NCBI GenBank assembly: GCA_052139675.1
Contig: JBKQWE010000130.1
Coordinates: forward strand, 9,697 to 73,696
Source of the DNA: JBEKCB01 sp052139675
GTDB lineage: Bacteria; Planctomycetota; Brocadiia; CAIUPP01
Reading direction: 5' to 3'
Length of the DNA: 64,000 nt
The notes below the pieces were generated by a model. It saw nothing but the letters and a program-made list of their open reading frames with translations, had not been told where the DNA came from and ran no database searches. Positions 42,023-50,766 of the stretch are shown piece after piece. How positions within the stretch are numbered: position 1 is the first letter of the stretch; each line of letters opens with the position of its first letter. Made by a program: the position numbers and the translations under genes.

Positions 42023-43474
42023 CTACATCCACCTCTCGATGACGACTTTCCGGTCGGTGAAGAACTGGATGGAGTCTTTTCCCTGGCCGTGGAGATCGCC
42101 GAAGAACGACTCCTTGCGCCCGCCGAAGGGGAAGAACGCCATCGGCGCGACGATGCCGACGTTGACGCCGATGTTGCCGCAGTTCACGCCGTAGCGGTAC
42201 TCCCGCGCCGCGCCGCCGGAACTCGTATAGATGGTCGAGGCGTTGCCGTACCGGCTGGCGTTCACTGTGGCTATCGCCTCGTCCAGATTCTTGACGCGGA
42301 CCAGGGCGGCGACCGGGCCGAAAATCTCCTCCTGCGCGATCTTCATGTTCGGCTTCACGTCGTCGAAAATGGACGGGCCGATGAAGCAACTGTCGGGCAG
42401 GCCGGCGACCTTCAGTTTCCGGCCGTCCAGGACCAGCTTGGCGCCTTCCGCTTCGCCGACCGCAATCCAGTCCAGCACGCTCTTCTTCTTGCCGGGCGTC
42501 GTGAGCGGGCCCATTTCGATGCTCTCGTCCATCCCGTTGCCCACTTTGAGCCGCGACGCCGCCTCGACCATGCGCCGCTTCAGCTCGGGGTAAATGTCGC
42601 CCACGGCGAGCACCACGCTGCCGGAGAGGCAGCGCTGGCCGGTGCAGCCGTAGACGGAGGTCATGATGTTGGGGATCGCCTTATCGAGGTTCGCGTCGGG
42701 CATGACGGTCAGGAAATTCTTCGCGCCGCCCTGCGCCTGGACGCGCTGCCCCGCGGCGGCGGCGGTCTTGTAGACGATGCGGGCGATCGCGGAGGAGCCG
42801 ACGAACGAAATGCCGACGACCTCGCGGCTGCCCATGAGGACGTTCGCGGCGTTCGGGCCGCCGTTCACCAGGTTCAGGACGCCGGGCGGCAGGTCGATAT
42901 CGTCAATGAGTTCGAAGGCTTTCTGCATGGTGAGCGGCACGAGCGGCGACGGTTTCACCACGTAGGTGTTGCCGGTGGCGATGGCGAAAGGGAAGAACCA
43001 GAACGGCACCATGGCCGGGAAGTTGAAGGGCGCGAGGCAGGCGAACACGCCGAGCGGCTGCCAGATGGCGTACTCGTCAATGCCCGGCGCGATGTCCTCG
43101 GAGTTGTAGCCCTGCATCAGGGACGGGATTCCCGCGGCGACCTCGAGCATCTCGATGGCGCGCCGGACCTCGCCGCGCGATTCGTCAATCGCCTTGCCGT
43201 GCTCGCGCGTGACCACGGCGGCGAAGTCGTCGAACTCCTCCTCCAGCTTGTCGCGCAGCCGCAGCAGGTAGCGCGCGCGGGTCAGCGGCGGAACGCGGCG
43301 CCACTCCGGGAACGCCTTGTGAGCCGCGCCGATCGCCGAGCGGACCTCGTCGGCCGTGGACATCGCCACCTCGCCCAGCGATTCCCCGGTCGCCGGGTTC
43401 GTCAGCTTGTTGACCTCCTTCGACGCGGACGACACCCACTTGCCGCCGATGTAGTTCCTGCATGTCTTTCCCAA
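42023..43474 (-). CDS. mmsA: CoA-acylating methylmalonate-semialdehyde dehydrogenase
   Basis: 483 residues of the aldehyde dehydrogenase superfamily, MMSDH branch. Catalytic Cys282 lies in YGCTGQRCLSGS. The place normally holding the general-base Glu reads QAQGGAKNF, lacking it, as in CoA-acylating MMSDH. Other family blocks: APFNFPAMVPFWFFPFAIA, NLVNGGPNAANVL, GVNVGIVAPMAFFPFGGRKE. It converts methylmalonate or malonate semialdehyde to propionyl- or acetyl-CoA in valine, beta-alanine or inositol breakdown. Start TTG 43474 with AAGGAGG 8 nt upstream. Downstream of the Hsp70 gene by 44 bp. Confidence 0.93.
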   Translation of the reverse strand: MGKTCRNYIGGKWVSSASKEVNKLTNPATGESLGEVAMSTADEVRSAIGAAHKAFPEWRRVPPLTRARYLLRLRDKLEEEFDDFAAVVTREHGKAIDESRGEVRRAIEMLEVAAGIPSLMQGYNSEDIAPGIDEYAIWQPLGVFACLAPFNFPAMVPFWFFPFAIATGNTYVVKPSPLVPLTMQKAFELIDDIDLPPGVLNLVNGGPNAANVLMGSREVVGISFVGSSAIARIVYKTAAAAGQRVQAQGGAKNFLTVMPDANLDKAIPNIMTSVYGCTGQRCLSGSVVLAVGDIYPELKRRMVEAASRLKVGNGMDESIEMGPLTTPGKKKSVLDWIAVGEAEGAKLVLDGRKLKVAGLPDSCFIGPSIFDDVKPNMKIAQEEIFGPVAALVRVKNLDEAIATVNASRYGNASTIYTSSGGAAREYRYGVNCGNIGVNVGIVAPMAFFPFGGRKESFFGDLHGQGKDSIQFFTDRKVVIERWM

Positions 43475-43518
43475 GTGTTCGCCTCCTTAAATGGCCGGCA
43501 TCGGAAACGGACGGCGCC

Positions 43519-45096
43519 TCACTGGCTCTGGAAGACCTCATAGGTGCGCGACTGGTCGTCGCACAGGCGCTGGATGGAGACGGTGATGACGCCGTCGGAA
43601 TCGCAGGAATAGGTCTCGCAGACCCACTTGTCGTGCAGGTCCTCCCTGTCTTGGACCATGTCCGGCTCGAGGTGCTGGGCAATCGGGATCGCCGGGTCGT
43701 ACGGGAAAAGCAGTTCCGACCACGCGCGGACGCCCTCCGCCGGCCGCCCGGCCGCGTCCATGCCGGCGCATTCCAGGTAGCGCAAGTGGCCGATGTTGTG
43801 GCGGGGCGCATAGCGCACCTGCGAGCGGAGCGCCGCCGCGCCGCGCTGCGGGAGCGGCATGCCGGCCTTGAAAACCGGCGCGAAAAATTCCCGCCGCCCG
43901 TAGTCCGCCAGCCGCATGACGCCGAAATTGCGCGAGAGGATGTCCTGCAGCCGGACGGACTCCGCGCCGTGGATCGCCGCGCCGGTGGCCGTGGAGCTGA
44001 ACGGCTTGTCGCTGACGATCAACCGCGCGCCCGGGAACCGGCGGGCGATCATCTGCGGGATGAGCGGCAGCTTGGACGAGCCGCCGACGAGATAGATGCC
44101 GACGAGCGTCTCCGCCGTGATCCCCGCCGCGCGCGCCGCTTCGCCGTTGATGAGCCCGTGCAATTTTTCCAGGGCCGGCGCCAGCAGCGTGGAGAGGTCC
44201 GCGAAATAATCCGCGACGGGCACGCGCGCGATCCCGCCGCTCAACCCGGCGTCCTCCGCCGACAGGGTCAGCCAGCGGCCGGCGCCGGAGCTGATGTTCT
44301 CCTTGATCTGCCGGGCCCGCATCAGCAGCAGGGACCGCGGGAAGGGCGGCAGTTCCTCGAGCGTCGTGCCGAATTCCCGCGCGAAGCGCCGCGCGAGGAT
44401 CTCGTCGAAATCGTCTCCGCCCAGCCGCTCGACGCCGCCGGAGGCCACGACGCGGAAATTGCCCTCGGCGATCTGAACGAGCGCGGCATCGAAGGTGCCG
44501 CCGCCGAGGTCGAAGATCGCCGCCGACGCCGTGAACCGGCGCGCGAGGGTGCGGTTGCCCCGGTTCATGCGGTCCGCGAACTCGATGGCCGCTGCGCTCG
44601 GCTCGTTGAGCGCGTCCAGCACGTTGAAGCCGGCCCGCTTGAAGCACTGGCGCGTCACGTAGCGCTGCGCGCCGTTGGCGTTCGTCGGCCAGGTGATGAC
44701 CGTCTCGAGCGGTTCGTGCTCCGGGACGAGGCCCGAACGGAGGACCGATTCGCGCAGCGCCTGCGCGAACTCGCCGACGATCGTCATCGCGTCGAACCCC
44801 TCGGGCCGGATGTCGCGGCGGAACCGCACGCCCTCGGCGTAGTCGCGCATCAGCCGCTTGGGCGATTCGATGAGGGCGTACTGCTCCTCCGCTCCGGGCC
44901 GGCAAAGGCAGCGCTCCACGTCGGCGCCGAAAATCAGCCGGCCCGTGTGCCGGTCGTAGACGACCGCCGACGGGAATACCTCCCGCGCGACGGGGCCGAT
45001 GGCCGTCTCCGTCATGTGGAGCACCACCGGGTAGCGGCCGCGGTCGCTGCAGACCACCACCGTGTTCGTCGTGCCGTAGTCAATGCCCAGCCGCAC
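43519..45096 (-). CDS. Hsp70-family protein
   Basis: 525 residues from GTG 45096. The ATPase domain is complete: DYGTTNTVVV (phosphate 1), NEPSAAAIEF, DLGGGTFDAAL (phosphate 2), LVGGSSKLPLIP (adenosine). After about residue 390 only some 130 residues remain, too few for a normal substrate domain plus lid, so this is a short, DnaK-unlike Hsp70 (HscC-like group). It starts 4 bp after the GrpE-like gene, so a dedicated chaperone/exchange-factor pair is likely; mmsA follows. Confidence 0.9.
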   Translation of the reverse strand: MRLGIDYGTTNTVVVCSDRGRYPVVLHMTETAIGPVAREVFPSAVVYDRHTGRLIFGADVERCLCRPGAEEQYALIESPKRLMRDYAEGVRFRRDIRPEGFDAMTIVGEFAQALRESVLRSGLVPEHEPLETVITWPTNANGAQRYVTRQCFKRAGFNVLDALNEPSAAAIEFADRMNRGNRTLARRFTASAAIFDLGGGTFDAALVQIAEGNFRVVASGGVERLGGDDFDEILARRFAREFGTTLEELPPFPRSLLLMRARQIKENISSGAGRWLTLSAEDAGLSGGIARVPVADYFADLSTLLAPALEKLHGLINGEAARAAGITAETLVGIYLVGGSSKLPLIPQMIARRFPGARLIVSDKPFSSTATGAAIHGAESVRLQDILSRNFGVMRLADYGRREFFAPVFKAGMPLPQRGAAALRSQVRYAPRHNIGHLRYLECAGMDAAGRPAEGVRAWSELLFPYDPAIPIAQHLEPDMVQDREDLHDKWVCETYSCDSDGVITVSIQRLCDDQSRTYEVFQSQ

Positions 45097-45100
45097 GGCG

Positions 45101-45709
45101 TCAAGCCCTCCGGTTGATGGCCACGCCGGCCTTGGCGACCACCCGGCCGCGGCAGGTGCGATAGCCGGGGACGACCGTCTCCAGCACTACGCGGTCGGGC
45201 GCATTCGCGTCCTGCCGCTCCGCCAGCGCCTGGTGGATGAGCGGGTCGAAGTAATCCAGCCGCTGCGCCTCGAACCGGACCGCGCCCATGTCGTTCAGGA
45301 GCAGGTCGAGGCGGTCCACGACGGCGCGGACCTTTCCCTTCGTTTCGGAAGCGGCCAGCGAGCGAACGGCCGCGACCTCCGCGATCACCGGGTCCATGCG
45401 CGATTCGAGCAGTTCGGTCAGCAGCCGCCGCATGGAATCCACGCCGCTCTCCAGCGCCGCATCGGCCGACGGAGGCGGCGCGGAGAGCCGCTCGAGCAGC
45501 CGGCGAAGCGCCGCCAGCTCCGACAAAATCCCCTGCGTCGCCGCTTCCTGCGCAGGCGCGCTCGCGATCGGCGCGGCGGCGGGGCGCGCTTCCGTTGCCA
45601 GAGGGTCCGGCCGGACCTCAACCGCCGGCGCTTTGGCGCTTTCGGCTTTCACAACGCGGTTGCCGCCGACCGCGGCGGCGCTTTTAATGGACTTCTTCGC
45701 CTCTTTCAT
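45101..45709 (-). CDS. GrpE-like nucleotide exchange factor
   Basis: About 202 residues from ATG 45709 (GGAGG 5 nt upstream; ATG 45721 is the alternative). The N-terminal 60 residues are Ala/Pro-rich and probably disordered. Residues about 65-130 are predicted coiled coil (LSELAALRRLLERL). The C-terminus has the GrpE beta-wing pattern: FDPLIHQALAER, then VVLETVVPGYRTCRGRVVAK, compare the VVEVLQPGYxxxxRVLRPAxV block of GrpE. Directly upstream of the Hsp70 gene, which supports the call. Similarity is weak outside the C-terminal region. Confidence 0.7.
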   Translation of the reverse strand: MKEAKKSIKSAAAVGGNRVVKAESAKAPAVEVRPDPLATEARPAAAPIASAPAQEAATQGILSELAALRRLLERLSAPPPSADAALESGVDSMRRLLTELLESRMDPVIAEVAAVRSLAASETKGKVRAVVDRLDLLLNDMGAVRFEAQRLDYFDPLIHQALAERQDANAPDRVVLETVVPGYRTCRGRVVAKAGVAINRRA

Positions 45710-45775
45710 CCTGGCCTCCATGGCTCTTCATTTACGTTCGTGGGAACGGCACAACGGTCCGGCATCACGCGTCCT

Positions 45776-45804
45776 ATTCTTACGACTCAGGCCGCCCCCG
45801 TCAA
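45776..45804 (-). promoter_or_regulatory. conserved 17-spacer promoter upstream of the GrpE-like/Hsp70 genes
   Basis: Minus strand TTGACG (45804-45799), 17 bp, AAGAAT (45781-45776). The spacer contains GGCGGCC and ends CGT, as in the other members of this set. Confidence 0.65.
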
Positions 45805-45835
45805 GCACGGTCCCGGCGGCCGCGCCGCCTCCGGC

Positions 45836-47218
45836 CTACTTCAGGAACAGCTCGATCACCGGCACGGCCACATTGGGCTTCTGCGCCGGCAGGTTGAGCA
45901 CCAGCGCGTAATGCGTCGAGCCGATCTGGCCCTTGCGGCCGTCGGCGTCCGCCGTGTCGGCGGGATTGAGCACGGGCGTTTCGTCGGCCTCGCCGATCTG
46001 GGTGGCATGCCAACTGTCCAGGCCGGTGCGAATCTCGCTGGCGTCATTGAGCAACTGGGCGTATTCCACGCGCTCGACATAGGCCTTTCCAATGAGGTGC
46101 AGGTGCTTGTAGGGCCAGGCCAGCACGTGCACGTAAAGGCGCTTCTTCTCCGGATCGTAAGTGAGCGAGCAATTCTTCGGACAAACGAATTCCCCGGGCG
46201 CCTGGGTGCAGCCATAGATGCTGCGGCTGTGGCGCTTCATCCATTCGCCGATGCCCTGCAGGCGGTCCAGCGCGCGTTCGTCGAATTCCCCGCGCGCGGT
46301 GGGGCCGACGTTCAAGAGCAGGTTGCCGCCTTTGCTCACGCAGTCAATCAGCGTGCGGATCAGCTCGTCCGTGCTGCGCCAGGAACTCTCGTCGCGGTGG
46401 TAACCCCAGGAGCCGGAGAAAGTCTGGCAGGCCTCCCACGTCACCCGCTTGCCGGCGACGGTCAGCCAGCCGCGCGGCTGGGTCTGCTCGGCGGTCTTGA
46501 TGTCCCAGGCCGACGGCAGGTCGAGGCGATCGTTCAGGACGACCCTGGGCTGGAGCTTTCGCACCAGTTGGACGAGTTTTTCGCTCTGCCAGTCCTCGCG
46601 CCCTTTGCCGCTGCCGTCGGGCTTGGGGTAGCTGAAGTCGAACCACATGACGTCCACCTTGCCGAACTGCGTGAGCAGTTCCCGGACCTGCCCGTGCAGA
46701 TAGGCGGCGTACTTCCGCTGGTCGCGGCCCCGGTTCATCTTCTCGCGGTCCGCATGCGCGCGGTAGGGGCCGATGTGCGGATCGAGGACATACTGCGGAT
46801 GATGCCAGTCAATCAGCGAATGGTAAAAGCCGACCCGGAGATTCTCCCGCCGGAACGCCTCGACCATCGGCCGCAGCAGGTCCCTCCGCGCGGGCGTGTT
46901 CGGGGCCTTGTAGTCGGTCAGCTTGCTGTCCCACAGGCAGAAGCCCTCGTGGTGCTTGGTGGTGACGACGAAGTATTTCATGCCCGCCTGCGAAGCGGTC
47001 CGCGCCCAGAGCTTCGGATCGTAGAGGTCCGGGTCGAAGCGCTTGAAGTACTTCTCGTACTCCTCATGGGGAATCTGCTCGTTGTGGCGCACCCACTCGT
47101 GCCGCGCGGGCAGCGCGTACAGGCCCCAGTGGATGAACAGGCCGAAGCGGTCGTGGACCAACCAGGACGTATCGCCATGAGCCGCCGTCTGCGCGCTTCG
47201 CGTTGATTTCGCTTTCAT
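45836..47218 (-). CDS. alpha-L-fucosidase (GH29 family)
   Basis: 460 residues from ATG 47218 (AAAGG 7 nt upstream); ATG 47257, which overlaps the previous stop as ATGA, is an alternative. GH29 blocks: FGLFIHWGLYALPARHEW, FVVTTKHHEGFCLWDS, LRVGFYHSLIDWHHP, and the nucleophile Asp194 in VDVMWFDFSYP. The C-terminal half carries GGNLLLNVGPTARGEFDERA. It hydrolyses alpha-L-fucosides with retention. No signal peptide, so substrate would be taken up first. Co-transcribed with two PQQ-type propeller genes. Confidence 0.93.
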   Translation of the reverse strand: MKAKSTRSAQTAAHGDTSWLVHDRFGLFIHWGLYALPARHEWVRHNEQIPHEEYEKYFKRFDPDLYDPKLWARTASQAGMKYFVVTTKHHEGFCLWDSKLTDYKAPNTPARRDLLRPMVEAFRRENLRVGFYHSLIDWHHPQYVLDPHIGPYRAHADREKMNRGRDQRKYAAYLHGQVRELLTQFGKVDVMWFDFSYPKPDGSGKGREDWQSEKLVQLVRKLQPRVVLNDRLDLPSAWDIKTAEQTQPRGWLTVAGKRVTWEACQTFSGSWGYHRDESSWRSTDELIRTLIDCVSKGGNLLLNVGPTARGEFDERALDRLQGIGEWMKRHSRSIYGCTQAPGEFVCPKNCSLTYDPEKKRLYVHVLAWPYKHLHLIGKAYVERVEYAQLLNDASEIRTGLDSWHATQIGEADETPVLNPADTADADGRKGQIGSTHYALVLNLPAQKPNVAVPVIELFLK

Positions 47219-47253
47219 CTGAGCGCCTTTCACAGGAACCAGGCCGGGATTCG

Positions 47254-48648
47254 TCATCGCGTCTTTGTTTTCGAGCCGACGCAGAACAGGCTCGTCTCGC
47301 CGCGGAAGTAAATACAGCCGTCCCCGAAGGCCGGCGTCGCGAGCAACGGCTCGCCCAGGTTGCACGCCGCCGCGACGGCGGGTTTGTCCCCGAGATCGAG
47401 AATGTATACTTTGCCGTCGCCGCCCGGCAGATAGGCGCGGTTGCCGGCGAGAGTCGGCGAGGCCGAGAACGCGCATCCGAGCAGGCGCTCCCACAGCAGC
47501 TTGCCGCTCCCGGCGCCGTAGCACGTAACCCGGCCGCCGGTGGTCGCCTGGAGGAAGAACCTGTCGTCGGCCACGGGGCTGGCGGCGTCGGGCATGCCGT
47601 CGTCGGCGCTCCAGGCGACGTTCGTCTGCGTCACGTCGCCCGCGCCGCCGGGGCGGATCGCGAGCACCTTCGCGTTCTCGTTCGTGACGAAGACCAGCCC
47701 CGCAGCGAACGTCGGCGAGCACGCCACGTCGTCCGCCATCCCGGCGCAGCGCCACAACTCCCGGCCGGTCTCCGGGTCGTACGCCATGATCCATGGGCTG
47801 CCGTTGGCCACGATTTCGATTCGTTCGCCGGCGGGGACCAGGATGGGCGTGCACCAGCAACTCCGCACCGGCCGCGGAGTGCTCCACACCGTCTTTCCGG
47901 TCTTCGCGTCCAGCGCCAAGAGGGTGGAGAGGCCGTCCGCCGGCTCCGCGCCGCGGTCGAACTGGACGATCACCTTATCCTTATAGACGAGCAGCGAACT
48001 CGCGCGCCCGTACGTGCTTTCCGGCTTGCCCAGGTTCCGCGACCAGACGACTTTGCCGTCGAAGTCCACCGCCGCGACGTCGCTGCTGGCGTAACTCGCA
48101 TAGACACGCACACCGTCGGTGGCGGGAGTCGGCGAGGCATAACCGGTCTCCGGCAGGACCTTGATGTCGTCCGGCTTGACCTCGCCCCGCGGCGCAGCCA
48201 CTGCCGTCCGCCAGAGCAGCTTGCCGGAGCCGCGATCGAAGCACATTACTTCCTGCCGGTCCGCGTCCGCGCCGGTGAGGAAAAGTCGGCTTCCCCAGAG
48301 CACCGGCGAGCTGTTGCCCGGCAGTGGGACCGCCGTCTTCCAGAGGACGTTCTCGCCGGTCTCGGCGCCCCATTTCACCGGCCAGTCGCCCGGCTTCACG
48401 ACGCCCGTCCCATCCGCGCCTCGAAACCGCGGCCAGTTGTCCTTGAACGAGCCGGCATCATCGGGTTTCGCCGCGCCCATGAGCGCGCAGGAGAGCAGCG
48501 CCGCCGCCAGCGCGGCCGTTACCGCGAGCCGGCGCAGCCGCCGGATGGCGACGACCGGTCGGCCGCGCGCGATCTCCTGAAAAAGGGACGGCACGTCCGT
48601 TTGAAGGGCGTGCCGTTCCCGTCGGACAGGCTCAGGCATATCGAACAC
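47254..48648 (-). CDS. PQQ-like beta-propeller protein, membrane anchored
   Basis: 464 residues. A hydrophobic segment at about 42-60 (LAVTAALAAALLSCALMGAA) follows a 40-residue positively charged head, so it is a signal anchor or lipoprotein-like export signal. The propeller begins with DNWPRFRGADGTGVV and repeats units such as GSGKLLWRTAV, DGKVVWSRNLGKP, AKTGKTVWSTP, ETGRELWRCAG, GSGKLLWERLLG (WD-like PQQ blades). No residues diagnostic of a PQQ dehydrogenase were found; these proteins are abundant in PVC bacteria. ATG 48648 is only 6 bp after the preceding gene; the stop overlaps an ATG of the fucosidase frame. Confidence 0.85.
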   Translation of the reverse strand: MFDMPEPVRRERHALQTDVPSLFQEIARGRPVVAIRRLRRLAVTAALAAALLSCALMGAAKPDDAGSFKDNWPRFRGADGTGVVKPGDWPVKWGAETGENVLWKTAVPLPGNSSPVLWGSRLFLTGADADRQEVMCFDRGSGKLLWRTAVAAPRGEVKPDDIKVLPETGYASPTPATDGVRVYASYASSDVAAVDFDGKVVWSRNLGKPESTYGRASSLLVYKDKVIVQFDRGAEPADGLSTLLALDAKTGKTVWSTPRPVRSCWCTPILVPAGERIEIVANGSPWIMAYDPETGRELWRCAGMADDVACSPTFAAGLVFVTNENAKVLAIRPGGAGDVTQTNVAWSADDGMPDAASPVADDRFFLQATTGGRVTCYGAGSGKLLWERLLGCAFSASPTLAGNRAYLPGGDGKVYILDLGDKPAVAAACNLGEPLLATPAFGDGCIYFRGETSLFCVGSKTKTR

Positions 48649-48654
48649 GGCTTC

Positions 48655-49884
48655 TCACTCGATCGTCCACAACGCCACCGTGTCCTGGTCCCTCACGAAA
48701 ATCCTCTTCCCGGCGATCACCGGGTGCGCATAGGTCGGCGTGTCGGCGACCTTGATCTTGGCGAGCTCGTCGTAACCCTTGTCGCTGGGCTTGAAGGCGA
48801 TCAGTTCCGAGGTGCTGGGCAGGGCGAGGATCACCGAGCCGGCGTCGAGAACCGCCGCGAAGTTCCCGCCGCGCTTCGTCGTGTCAACCCAGTCCGTCTT
48901 GCCGGTCTTGGCGTCCAGGCAGAAGAACATGCCCTTGTCGGACAGGCCGAAGAGCAGGCCGTCGTTGAGCACAGGCGTGTTGAACTGCACGGCGACGTCC
49001 GGGTTGCTCCAAAGCTCCTTGGCGGCGAAGGCGTCGCCCTGCTTTTCGATCTTCACCGCCCTGGTGCCGCGCCCCTGGCCGGCGAAGATCACCGTGTCGC
49101 CTTCCACGATCGGCGTGGCGGCGTTGTAGGCCATTCCCTGGATCGGGAACGGGACTTGCCACAGGAGTTTCCCGTCGGCCAGGGCGATCCCGACGAGGCT
49201 TTTCTCGGTCAACGTCACGAGCTGCTTCACGCCGCCCGCCGTCATCAGGACGGGCGACCCATAGTCGGGGCCCGCGCCGTCCCACTTCCACTTCACGTCG
49301 CCGGAGGCCGCGTCGAACGCCATGATCGCGCCATGGCCCGGCCCGCCCAGATAGGCGATGGCCATCCCGTCCGCGATGATGGGCGACATGCCCGTGAAGA
49401 ATTTCGGCGTGACGCCGGGGAACTCGTCCTTGCGCCATAACTCTTTGCCCGACGCGGCGTCCACGCACGAGAGAATGCCGGTCGCGCCGAGCGTGACGAC
49501 CTTTCCATCCGCGACGGCGGGCGAGCCTCTGGGTCCCGGATGCCGGGCGGCCGGCCCGGTCACCGCTTTCGCGGCGTACTTGTCCTCCCACAGCGGCTTC
49601 CCGTCGGCGGCGGAGATGCAGGCGATGACCTCATCGCCGCCCTGCCGCGAGAAGACGTAAAGCTTGTCGCCCACCAGCGCCGGCGTCGCGTCGCCGGTGC
49701 CGACCGTCGCTTTCCACTTCAGCGTCAGCTCCTTCGGCCACGTCTGGGGCGCGGTGAAGCCTGTCACCTTGTCGTTCCGGTCGGGACCGCGCCACTGAGG
49801 CCAATCCTGCGCGAAGATGCGCGGAGTGCCGACCAGCGCCAGCGCCGCCAATGCGGCGCCGATCACGCGATTTGTGTTCCTCAT
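48655..49884 (-). CDS. secreted PQQ-like beta-propeller protein
   Basis: 409 residues from ATG 49884 (GGAGGAG upstream); upstream frame extension is only through a dispersed repeat. Signal peptide MRNTNRVIGAALAALALVGT ends near residue 25 (IFA-QDWPQ). Typical opening QDWPQWRGPDRNDKVTG and blades ASGKELWRKDE, ASGDVKWKWDG, DGKLLWQVPFP, KTGKTDWVD. Exported, probably periplasmic, function unknown. First gene of a three-gene operon with the second propeller and the GH29 fucosidase. Its promoter appears to lie beyond the repeat (50171-50199). Confidence 0.88.
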   Translation of the reverse strand: MRNTNRVIGAALAALALVGTPRIFAQDWPQWRGPDRNDKVTGFTAPQTWPKELTLKWKATVGTGDATPALVGDKLYVFSRQGGDEVIACISAADGKPLWEDKYAAKAVTGPAARHPGPRGSPAVADGKVVTLGATGILSCVDAASGKELWRKDEFPGVTPKFFTGMSPIIADGMAIAYLGGPGHGAIMAFDAASGDVKWKWDGAGPDYGSPVLMTAGGVKQLVTLTEKSLVGIALADGKLLWQVPFPIQGMAYNAATPIVEGDTVIFAGQGRGTRAVKIEKQGDAFAAKELWSNPDVAVQFNTPVLNDGLLFGLSDKGMFFCLDAKTGKTDWVDTTKRGGNFAAVLDAGSVILALPSTSELIAFKPSDKGYDELAKIKVADTPTYAHPVIAGKRIFVRDQDTVALWTIE

Positions 49885-49970
49885 CTCTCCTCCAGTTCGG
49901 CGCTTCCGCGCCGAGAATTCCAATGGCACCTGTGTTCCGTCCCGTGAACAACGCTCGTGAGGCCGTTCGA

Positions 49971-50082
49971 CGTCATGCTGAGCGCAGCGAAGCATCTCAT
50001 ACCCTGCAACGTTGCCGCGCGCTGCGCATGAGATTCCTCGCTCCGCTCGGAATGACCGGCAATGGCGCAACTTATTTCCGAG
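49971..50082. repeat. dispersed GAAGCG-type palindromic repeat, copy 2
   Basis: Same unit as 41902-42012: left arm GAGCGCAGCGAAGCATCTCA, right arm TGAGATTCCTCGCTCCGCTC, then GGAATGACCGGCAA and CAACTTATTT. It occupies the leader between the promoter at 50171-50199 and the propeller gene starting at 49884. Confidence 0.75.
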
Positions 50083-50170
50083 CCGCCTCCTTTCTGCACA
50101 GGCTCCTTCCCGCGTCGCAAAATCCGGCCGCGAGCGGTGGCCCATGTCCTCGAGTCGCAGACGCACTCAT

Positions 50171-50199
50171 ATTGTGCGGACTCATCTCGCCCGCGTCAA
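50171..50199 (-). promoter_or_regulatory. conserved 17-spacer promoter separated from its gene by a repeat
   Basis: Minus strand TTGACG (50199-50194), 17 bp, CACAAT (50176-50171). The nearest downstream start is 49884, so the leader would be about 280 nt and would include the repeat at 49971-50082. The remaining 50083-50263 stretch holds no gene. Confidence 0.6.
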
Positions 50200-50263
50200 G
50201 TCGCGCGCAGTACGCTGCGCGCTCTGGCAATTCTTCGGCAGTCGGCCCGCCTCGAAGGGCGGC

Positions 50264-50764
50264 TCACCATTTATCATGATGCACGCGCGCGGCGTCGTAT
50301 CGCCGGGCCGGCGCCTTCTTCTCCGCCGGGCGGCCGATCGGGACGAGCGCGAAGGGCACGATATGGGGCGGCGTTCCCAGGAGCTTTCGAAACGCCTCAA
50401 CGCGCTCATCCAGCGGGTAGATCCCGCACCAGACCGCGCCCAGACCCGCGTCGGTGACGGCCAGGAGCAGGTTCTCCGTGGCGGCCGAGCAATCCTGCAC
50501 CCAGAACCCCGGATACTTCTGCTTCTGCAAGTCGCCGCAGACAACGATGGCCAGCGGCGCTTCCCTGGCCATCTGCGCGTACGGATGAATGGCCGGAATC
50601 GCGTCCAGCACCGTTCGCTCGCGCAGGACGATGAACTCCCAGGGCCGCTCGTCTCCCGCCGAAGGCGCGGCCATGGCCGCTTCCAGCAGGTCGTGAACCA
50701 GCTTGTCCTCGACCGGTTCGGACGTGTAGCGGCGAACGCTTCGGCGCGCCAATATGGCTTTCAT
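50264..50764 (-). CDS. nitroreductase-family flavoprotein
   Basis: 166 residues. FMN-binding motif near the start: ARRSVRRYTSEPVED; then AAMAAPSAGDERPWEFIVL, DCSAATENLLLAVTDAGLGA and GTPPHIVPFALVPIGRPAE, all typical of short nitroreductases. It uses FMN and NAD(P)H to reduce nitro, quinone or similar groups. Start ATG 50764 with AAGGAG 7 nt upstream, 2 bp after the upstream aldo/keto reductase fusion gene: operon. Confidence 0.92.
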   Translation of the reverse strand: MKAILARRSVRRYTSEPVEDKLVHDLLEAAMAAPSAGDERPWEFIVLRERTVLDAIPAIHPYAQMAREAPLAIVVCGDLQKQKYPGFWVQDCSAATENLLLAVTDAGLGAVWCGIYPLDERVEAFRKLLGTPPHIVPFALVPIGRPAEKKAPARRYDAARVHHDKW

Positions 50765-50766
50765 GG

